From assembly GCF_007301515.1 (NCBI RefSeq), contig NZ_CP041666.1, positions 2,294,001 through 2,358,000 on the forward strand: DNA of 64,000 nt, given 5' to 3'. Origin of the DNA: Radiobacillus deserti. GTDB taxonomy: Bacteria; Bacillota; Bacilli; Bacillales; Amphibacillaceae. Positions 7,522 to 13,466 of this stretch are shown piece by piece; the stretch's first letter is position 1; the number at the start of each line of letters is the position of its first letter. A model generated the notes under the pieces. That model made no database searches. It was not told the origin of the DNA and was given only the letters and a program-made list of their open reading frames with translations. The position numbers and the translations under genes are program-made.

Positions 7522-8721
7522 ATGTCTAATCAAGGGAACGATATGAAACGTAATCACAGAGAGCTAGGTCAACAGTTAGAATTATTTATGTCGATGGAGG
7601 AAGCACCTGGTATGCCTTTCTTCTTGCCAAAAGGAATGGTCATACGCAATCAGTTAGAAAACCTTTGGAAAGAGAAGCATCAAAAAGCTGGTTATCAAGA
7701 AATCAAAACTCCCATTATGATGAAACAGCATTTATGGGAACAATCGGGACACTGGGATCACTATCATGAAAACATGTATTTCTCCAATATTGATGAGCAA
7801 AACTATGCGATTAAACCGATGAGCTGCCCTGGTGCTGTTTTACTTTACAATAGCAAGCGACGTAGCTATAGAGAATTACCCATTCGTTATGCAGAACTTG
7901 GGTTAGTCCATCGGCATGAACTTTCTGGATCATTAAATGGGTTACTTCGAGTTCGATCCTTCACTCAAGATGATGCTCATATCTTTGCTCGAGAAGATCA
8001 AGTGAAAGATGAAATCAAACATGTTCTAGAGCTGGTTGATGAAATATATTCTCTATTTGGATTTAGCTATAAGGTCGAGCTGTCGACTCGCCCTGAAAAA
8101 TATATGGGAGTTTTGGAAAAATGGAACAAAGCAGAAGCCTCACTCCAACAAGTGTTAGAGGAAAAAGGAATCGACTATAGTCTAAATGAAGGGGATGGCG
8201 CATTCTACGGCCCAAAGATTGATTTTCACATCTTGGATTCCCTTGGACGAAGCTGGCAATGTGGAACAATCCAACTTGATTTTCAATTTCCAGAGAAATT
8301 TGGTTGTGCATACATTGGAGATGACAACAAGCCACAACAGCCGATAATGATTCACCGAGCCATCTACGGCTCTATTGAACGATTCATGGCGATTCTAATT
8401 GAGCATTTTGATGGAAGCTTTCCACTTTGGTTGGCTCCTATTCAAGTGAGCATCCTTCCGATTGCACAAGCACATATAGATTATAGTTATCAAGTGAAAG
8501 CAGAGCTCGAAAAAGTTGGTTTTCGTGTTGAAGTCGATGATCGTAATGAAAAAATCGGATTAAAAATACGAGAGGCTGAAAAACAGAAAGTCCCTTTTAT
8601 GATGGTAGTTGGTCAGAAAGAAATGGAGAATCACTCGGTTGCTCTTCGAAAACATAAAGAAGGAAATCTGGGAGACAAGTCCTTAGATGATGCTATCCAT
8701 TTCCTTCAAAGTGACATGTAA
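7522..8721 (+). CDS. thrS: Threonyl-tRNA synthetase, short form without TGS and editing domains
   Basis: A 399-residue enzyme against about 640 for normal bacterial ThrRS. It begins directly at the catalytic domain (NHRELGQQLELFM) and keeps motif 1 to motif 3 plus the anticodon-binding domain (from about 295). The zinc/threonine ligands are present: Cys102 (PMSCPG), His153 (TQDDAHIF) and His278 (MIHRAIYGS). Both N-terminal domains are missing, including the one that hydrolyses Ser-tRNA(Thr), and nothing like them is encoded upstream, where the T-box leaders lie. The start ATG at 7522 follows AGGAGG. It is probably a second, starvation-induced copy; a full-length thrS would be expected elsewhere. 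No frameshift is seen, so the short form looks intact rather than decayed. Confidence 0.93.
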   Translation: MSNQGNDMKRNHRELGQQLELFMSMEEAPGMPFFLPKGMVIRNQLENLWKEKHQKAGYQEIKTPIMMKQHLWEQSGHWDHYHENMYFSNIDEQNYAIKPMSCPGAVLLYNSKRRSYRELPIRYAELGLVHRHELSGSLNGLLRVRSFTQDDAHIFAREDQVKDEIKHVLELVDEIYSLFGFSYKVELSTRPEKYMGVLEKWNKAEASLQQVLEEKGIDYSLNEGDGAFYGPKIDFHILDSLGRSWQCGTIQLDFQFPEKFGCAYIGDDNKPQQPIMIHRAIYGSIERFMAILIEHFDGSFPLWLAPIQVSILPIAQAHIDYSYQVKAELEKVGFRVEVDDRNEKIGLKIREAEKQKVPFMMVVGQKEMENHSVALRKHKEGNLGDKSLDDAIHFLQSDM

Positions 8722-8730
8722 CAAGTAAGG

Positions 8731-8770
8731 GAAGAGCATTTAATTGTTTAGCAATTAAATGCTCTTCTCC
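8731..8770 (+). terminator. Terminator after thrS
   Basis: Perfect 13-bp stem GAGCATTTAATTG/CAATTAAATGCTC with loop TTTAG, then TTCTCCATTTCC. The T-tract is weak, so termination may be partial. Confidence 0.65.
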
Positions 8771-8777
8771 ATTTCCT

Positions 8778-8891
8778 TTATAGCCGACAGTTTTTTAAGC
8801 TTTCAATCGCCTTAAGTACTTCTTTTCGATTCTCCCCAGACTTTATCCATTTGGGGATTGTACTCGCAAGACTTACATAAGTCCTGACGTC
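8778..8891 (-). pseudogene. Possible C-terminal gene remnant
   Basis: On the minus strand 37 codons are open from a TGA at 8894 to a TAA at 8778-8780 and read like a real amphipathic protein end (PKWIKSGENRKEVLKAIESL). There is no start codon with a ribosome site, and the sequence upstream (8895-8985) holds stops in all frames I checked. I do not recognise the family. It could be the tail of a lost gene between thrS and the DUF2515 gene; chance is also possible. The remaining bases to 8987 show nothing else. Confidence 0.25.
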
Positions 8892-8987
8892 TCAACTTTT
8901 ACTTTTTTAAAAAACTCACAATATTTGTAAGATGTTCATAATTAAATCACACTACTAATCCCGACAAATCCTACGGGTGTTTTTACT

Positions 8988-10139
8988 CTATTTTTCACTT
9001 TTCATCTTTGAAAGATTGTATAATGTTTCCAATGCAGTGCAATATTCTTCTTCTATTAAATAATCCTTTGGTGGACGAAAGCTTGAAAATGCTTCTAGCA
9101 TACTTGTATCTCTATACCAGTCCGACTGGTCATGGAATGAATGTGCTATGTTAGGCCATACTTCCTCAAGTTTCGGACTTCTTATAAGAGGAGGGGTGTC
9201 TTTGGAACAAACTTCCTTCCCATCCCTTGGTAAAATGCGGTTAGTAGTAAAAGAAAATGGCCAGTAATCCGCTCTTGAACCTGTATGTGAACATTTGGAG
9301 GCGAATGCTAACGCCCCATTAAAGACTGGATTAACCCTAAACAAAATAGAATATAGGGTCTTCCCTATTTGTATTCTTTCTTTTAGATTGTGAAAGTCTG
9401 TTACCGTTACCCCTGTTAGTCGAATTTCCTCATCCTGAAAGAATGGAAAAATAACCTTAGAAAAGTGGAATAGTTCCTGTGTTTTAAAGGTTATTGTATC
9501 TAACACTCGTTCTTTATACCTCTTTTTCTCCATGACGCGTTTTTGGATATAGTTCTGCTCGTTAATAATTAAAGCCAAAGTCAAAAATTGTGAATCCTTT
9601 GTCCGAATGAAATCACTCCAAAAGGGCTGCATAAATTGGGTCACGTAGAAATGCGGAAGTAAATACGTGAGGTCTTGGTTGACTTCTTTACTTTTCTCAT
9701 ATAAGAGTAACTGAGGATATGCGTCTTGGAAAATAAGCGCATTGGATCTTTCTAAAAACGAAAAGAAATCATCAACTTTACTACCACCTAAATAACTAGG
9801 TATAAGACTACCTTTTAAATCTGTCATGTTATAGCCAGCGTTTCTTGACACCATGGAAGCTAAAAACGCCCAATGAACCTCAGGATGACTTAGATAGAAC
9901 TGGAAATACGCATTTGTTCTCGTGATATTGTTTTTGTTTAATTCACGTGTTTTCCTATTAATTGAATCAATGATTAAACGTTCATAAGCTGTTGGTATTT
10001 TTTTTAGACTTCCTCCTTTCTTTAATTCCAGCTTTATTCGATTTACTTTTTCTGTTTGAAAAGAAATTTCATCGTTCCATCTTAACTCCGTCTCCTTCTT
10101 CTTTATACCTTTTAATACTTTACAACATTTAATTGGCAA
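8988..10139 (-). CDS. DUF2515 family protein (YppC-like), function unknown
   Basis: A 383-residue soluble protein resembling B. subtilis YppC by its central block (HPEVHWAFLASMVSRNAGYNMTDLKG region, near residue 90). No catalytic motif is evident; a basic N-terminus and many aromatic residues are seen. The start is uncertain. The frame's first usual start is TTG at 10139 with no ribosome site. A very strong AGGGGAGGTGGGG (10176-10189 on the minus strand) instead stands in frame 5-10 bases before ATC (10172) and ATT (10169), codons rarely used for initiation. The gene stands alone, divergent from the methyltransferase gene. Confidence 0.65.
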   Translation of the reverse strand: MPIKCCKVLKGIKKKETELRWNDEISFQTEKVNRIKLELKKGGSLKKIPTAYERLIIDSINRKTRELNKNNITRTNAYFQFYLSHPEVHWAFLASMVSRNAGYNMTDLKGSLIPSYLGGSKVDDFFSFLERSNALIFQDAYPQLLLYEKSKEVNQDLTYLLPHFYVTQFMQPFWSDFIRTKDSQFLTLALIINEQNYIQKRVMEKKRYKERVLDTITFKTQELFHFSKVIFPFFQDEEIRLTGVTVTDFHNLKERIQIGKTLYSILFRVNPVFNGALAFASKCSHTGSRADYWPFSFTTNRILPRDGKEVCSKDTPPLIRSPKLEEVWPNIAHSFHDQSDWYRDTSMLEAFSSFRPPKDYLIEEEYCTALETLYNLSKMKSEK

Positions 10140-10365
10140 ACAAGTAACAATAGGATAGAGCCTGTTAATGATTACCCCACCTCCCCTTACTAGATTATTT
10201 GTGTTTTGGAGAATGTGTGTACGTATGAAGTATTAGGACGACTCGCATAATCATGATTTATGTAAGGAAAGATATGCTGAGGAAAAGAGAATAGGTGGAA
10301 AACGGATGGAAAAGGATATCCAGTAACAAACTTTAATCCGGCTTTCTTTAACCCGATTAAATAAT

Positions 10366-10394
10366 TTGACAAAAAATGTTTTTTGTGCTATAAT
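10366..10394 (+). promoter_or_regulatory. Sigma-A promoter of the methyltransferase gene
   Basis: TTGACA (10366-10371), 17-bp spacer, TATAAT (10389-10394): a consensus promoter. Transcription should start near 10401, about 18 bp before a leader hairpin. Confidence 0.85.
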
Positions 10395-10418
10395 TTACAA
10401 TTAAAATAATTGGTGTAT

Positions 10419-10454
10419 AATAAGATTCTCCTGGCCAGGGGAATCTTATTTTTT
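10419..10454 (+). terminator. Leader hairpin with T-tract (attenuator or operator) before the methyltransferase gene
   Basis: An almost perfect dyad with arms AATAAGATTCTCC and GGGGAATCTTATT around TGGCCA, followed by TTTTTT, lies between the promoter and the ribosome site. As RNA it is an intrinsic terminator roughly 20 nt after the transcription start; as DNA it could also be a repressor operator. The gene's ribosome site GAGGGG begins only a few bases after it. Confidence 0.7.
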
Positions 10455-10469
10455 GTGAGGGGTTATTCT

Positions 10470-11384
10470 ATGAAACAATATGAATCTAGCTTCACTTCTC
10501 TAGTTTCTGCTTTTGCTAGAGCTTATCACAGCAAGTTCGATACACCAATCATTTTCGATGACTTTCTTGCACGCCAGCTCATCACGGAAGATGAGTTTAA
10601 AGAAATTAGTCGTCATATGATTCAAGGCATATCATTCTTTAACAAAGATATCGCCCTAAAATTTAAAGGTAATTCCGATGAAATTCTAAAATGGATTACA
10701 CAAGTTCAATTATCCCCAACACCATTGGCACGTTCCGCCTATACTGAGAAAGTGTTGGAGAATGAGATTTTGTTGGGGCTAAGACAATTTGTCATACTTG
10801 GTGCTGGATTAGATACGTTTGCCTTTCGACATCCAGAGTTAAAAAACATATTAAAGATATTCGAAATTGATCACCCTTCCACACAGGCGTTCAAAAAGAA
10901 CAGGTTAGCGAGTATGGATTTTGAAATACCAAATAATCTTCATTTTACATCCATAGACTTTACTCAAGACTTCACCTATCAAGATTTACTTATCCAAGGG
11001 CTGAAAAATCAAAAAACATTATATAGCTTATTAGGTGTTTCCTATTACTTAACTAAGCAGGAGCTCGTAACATTAATTCAAACATTGTTTGCTATCGTTC
11101 CTTCGGGCAGTTCCATTGTATTCGATTATGCGGACGAACATCTTTTTGAACAAAAAGGGTTATCCAACCGAGTTGAGAATATGGTAAAAATGGCAGCTGC
11201 AAGCGGAGAACCGATGAAAGCTTGTTTCACTTACGAGGAAATGGAGCATTTGCTTGAAAAGTCTGGGCTGCTAATTTATGAACACCTAACTCCAGCTACT
11301 ATCCAAGAACAATTCTTTAGTAATCGGTCAGATTATTTATCTGCATTTGAAAGCATCCATTATATTCACGCTGTAAAAAAATAA
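10470..11384 (+). CDS. Class I SAM-dependent methyltransferase, LCMT/TIGR00027 type
   Basis: A 304-residue protein with the glycine-rich SAM motif FVILGAGLDTFAFR (near residue 108), an acidic post-motif (IFEIDHPSTQAFKK) and SLLGVSYYLTKQE further on, as in bacterial proteins related to leucine carboxyl methyltransferase. Members modify small molecules or protein C-termini; the substrate here is unknown. The start is the ATG at 10470 behind GAGGGG; an in-frame GTG at 10410 lies in front of the leader hairpin and is unlikely. The gene is monocistronic with its own consensus promoter and hairpin leader, suggesting induced expression. Confidence 0.85.
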   Translation: MKQYESSFTSLVSAFARAYHSKFDTPIIFDDFLARQLITEDEFKEISRHMIQGISFFNKDIALKFKGNSDEILKWITQVQLSPTPLARSAYTEKVLENEILLGLRQFVILGAGLDTFAFRHPELKNILKIFEIDHPSTQAFKKNRLASMDFEIPNNLHFTSIDFTQDFTYQDLLIQGLKNQKTLYSLLGVSYYLTKQELVTLIQTLFAIVPSGSSIVFDYADEHLFEQKGLSNRVENMVKMAAASGEPMKACFTYEEMEHLLEKSGLLIYEHLTPATIQEQFFSNRSDYLSAFESIHYIHAVKK

Positions 11385-11391
11385 ACTTATG

Positions 11392-11626
11392 AGGTTGAGA
11401 CAAAAGTATAGGAAGCAATGAAAAAACGAACAATTATTATTAGTGCCTATACTCCGCTCCGGAAATATACTACGCGTTCCGCGGGCAGCTGGTGAGCCTC
11501 CTCGTGCTGACGCACTGCGGGGTCTCACCGATGCCTTTCCTCCCACTCGAGTCTACGTATAATTCTGGAGCTAGTATGGGCTGTTGTTCGGCTTTTCGGC
11601 TTTCTCTTTATTTATGTCCCAGCCCC
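11392..11626. repeat. Structured intergenic repeat, copy 1
   Basis: About 235 bp, highly similar along its full length and in the same orientation to 40617-40855. Its ends are inverted (GGTTGAGACA versus TGTCCCAGCC), as are inner blocks (GTGCCTATAC..CTCCGGAAATATAC versus GTATAAT..TCTGGAGCTAGTATGGGC). The centre holds a smaller hairpin around GGTGAGCC/GGTCTCACC with TTCCGCGGGC beside it. The whole can fold into one long branched hairpin. Apparent short reading frames inside are by-products. It sits between convergent genes. The rest of the gap to 11762 shows nothing identifiable. Confidence 0.85.
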
Positions 11627-11762
11627 ATTCTAATACCTTTTATGTAAAGGGTTATTAATTCTTCTCGGATATACTAGCCATACTTACTTGAATTTATATA
11701 TTGAATGATAGCTCTTGAAGCAAATTCAATATTCCACTGATAAAATCGATTGTGTCCTTAGA

Positions 11763-11807
11763 CAAAAAATACTCAGGGTGGAGCTGTAAATAACACCAAA
11801 CCCTGAG
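11763..11807 (-). terminator. Terminator after tyrS
   Basis: Minus-strand stem CTCAGGG/CCCTGAG with additional inner pairs, followed by TATTTTTTG, 15 bp after the tyrS stop. Confidence 0.75.
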
Positions 11808-11821
11808 CTACGAGTTAACTC

Positions 11822-13075
11822 CTATTCAAATCTCAAAACAAAGTATTTCTTCTTCCCTCTTCTAATAATCACAAATGTACCATCCATACGGTCCTCTTCT
11901 GTTAAAACATAAGCTAAATCTTGGTTCCGCTCTCCATTGATATACACGGCTCCATTTTGGATATCTTCTCGAGCTTGACGTTTGGAAGAAGCAATCTTCG
12001 CTTCTACTAGTGCATCAACCAACCCGATTTCTTCGACAGGGAACGTTGTAGATGGAACGTCTTTAAAGCCCTGTTCAATCTCCTTTCCATTTAAAGAAGC
12101 AATGTCACCACTAAATAAAGCTTCTGTAATTCGTTGTGCTTGCTCCAACGCTTCATCACCGTGAACTAGCTTCGTCATTTCCTCTGCCAAACGTTTATGT
12201 GGAACACGCTTTTCTGGCTCTTGCTCCAATGATTTTTCTAATTCATCAATTTCTTCAAAGCTTAGGAATGTGAAGTATTTCAAGAACTTAATCACATCAC
12301 GGTCATCTGTATTCACCCAAAATTGGTAGAACTCGTATGGAGATGTTTGTTCAGGATCTAGCCAAACTGCTCCACCAGCCGTTTTACCGAATTTTGTACC
12401 ATCCGCTTTCGTGATCAGTGGTACAGTTAACCCAAATGCTTTCGCTTCTTGCTCTTCTCCACTTTTCGTACGACGGATGAGCTCCATCCCTGCAGTGATA
12501 TTGCCCCATTGGTCACTACCACCTATTTGTAGTGTACAGTTTTCTTTTTCATATAAGTTTAGGAAATCAACGGATTGTAGAATCATGTAACTGAATTCAG
12601 TAAAAGATATTCCATTTTCTAACCTAGATTCTACAGAGTCCTTAGCTAGCATATAGTTGATACCAAAGTGTTTCCCCGTGTCTCGAAGAAAATCAATGAC
12701 TGACATTTGCGATAACCATTCGTAGTTGTTACGAGCGACAGCTGCATTTTCCCCTTCATCAAAATTTAAGATGGATGCTAGTTGTTCTTTGATGCGGTCA
12801 CTAAAATGTTGAACGGTCTGCAAATCGTTAAGCTGGCGTTCCGTGGAACGACCACTCGGGTCTCCGATCATTCCTGTGCCTCCACCGATAAGTGCAACAG
12901 GACGGTGTCCCGCTTGTTGAAATCGTTTTAACATTAACATCGGAACTAAATGTCCAATGTGTAGGCTATCTGCAGTCGGATCAAATCCACAATACAAGGT
13001 GACAACCTTCTCATCTAAATGTTTACGTAAACCTTCATCATCCGTAGTTTGATTGATTAGGCCACGACGTTGCAA
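11822..13075 (-). CDS. tyrS: Tyrosyl-tRNA synthetase; 5' end apparently shifted by one base
   Basis: Charges tRNA-Tyr. From TTG at 13075 it gives 417 residues with CGFDPTADSLHIGH (HIGH motif), KFGKTAGG (KMSKS-type loop) and a C-terminal S4-like RNA-binding domain (QAREDIQNGAVYINGE). Homologues start some 7-10 residues earlier. Those residues are encoded in the next frame from a GTG at 13094 (HILDD), and deleting one base from the four-base homopolymer at 13074-13077 would join the frames. As written, translation would have to begin at the TTG, which has no good ribosome site, while GGAGAG stands before 13099. A sequencing error is the simplest explanation. A tyrosine T-box precedes the gene. 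Confidence 0.93.
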   Translation of the reverse strand: MQRRGLINQTTDDEGLRKHLDEKVVTLYCGFDPTADSLHIGHLVPMLMLKRFQQAGHRPVALIGGGTGMIGDPSGRSTERQLNDLQTVQHFSDRIKEQLASILNFDEGENAAVARNNYEWLSQMSVIDFLRDTGKHFGINYMLAKDSVESRLENGISFTEFSYMILQSVDFLNLYEKENCTLQIGGSDQWGNITAGMELIRRTKSGEEQEAKAFGLTVPLITKADGTKFGKTAGGAVWLDPEQTSPYEFYQFWVNTDDRDVIKFLKYFTFLSFEEIDELEKSLEQEPEKRVPHKRLAEEMTKLVHGDEALEQAQRITEALFSGDIASLNGKEIEQGFKDVPSTTFPVEEIGLVDALVEAKIASSKRQAREDIQNGAVYINGERNQDLAYVLTEEDRMDGTFVIIRRGKKKYFVLRFE

Positions 13076-13120
13076 AATCGTCTAAAATATGCACTCCATT
13101 CACTCTCCTTTTATAAAAAT

Positions 13121-13345
13121 AAAAAAACCTCAATCCCCAAAAGGGACGAGGTCTAATCTCGCGGTACCACCCTTGTTGCAAGCTTCCGCTTGCCACTTCA
13201 ATTCATAACGACTTGGTTAAGCCGCCTCTTCAGAGGATGCTCAAGATTTGTGTACTTCGCATGATCGTATGTACTAGCTTCCACCACCGCTAGCTCTCTA
13301 CAACAGGGACAATCCATACTACTATAATCCGTCTTTGCATATAAC
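13121..13345 (-). promoter_or_regulatory. T-box leader of tyrS (specifier TAC)
   Basis: On the minus strand: specifier region GCGAAGTACACAAATC with TAC (Tyr), T-box AGGGTGGTACCGCG (13173-13160), and a terminator formed by ACCTCGTCCC and GGGGATTGAGGT followed by TTTTTTT (13127-13121). TGGT would pair with a tRNA ending ACCA, as for tRNA-Tyr. Confidence 0.93.
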
Positions 13346-13365
13346 GTTTTTAGAATGTAATGATA

Positions 13366-13394
13366 TTAATACCATAGAAAATTATAAATTGCAA
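13366..13394 (-). promoter_or_regulatory. Probable tyrS promoter
   Basis: TTGCAA (13394-13389) and TATTAA (13371-13366), spaced 17 bp on the minus strand, placing the start of transcription about 15 bp before the T-box. Confidence 0.5.
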
Positions 13395-13431
13395 TTACTT
13401 CCTACAAAAAAAATAAGTTATTTGACGGTTA

Positions 13432-13440
13432 TGCTATAAT
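13432..13440 (+). promoter_or_regulatory. Extended -10 promoter of the penicillin-binding protein gene
   Basis: TGCTATAAT (extended -10) lies 26 bp before the ATG at 13467, giving a short leader that contains only AGGAGG. No good -35 at 17 bp is present, as is common with TGn promoters. Confidence 0.55.
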
Positions 13441-13466
13441 ATAGATTGGGTTTAGGAGGTATCACA

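Noticed and set aside
10190..10372. 60-codon open frame on the minus strand between the DUF2515 and methyltransferase genes
   Set aside because: No ribosome site, it overlaps the promoter region of the divergent gene, and the composition is not protein-like.
11337..11546. 69-codon open frame across the intergenic repeat, rich in Arg/Ser/Ala
   Set aside because: It follows from the GC-rich centre of the repeat; the counterpart in the second copy differs in frame and length.
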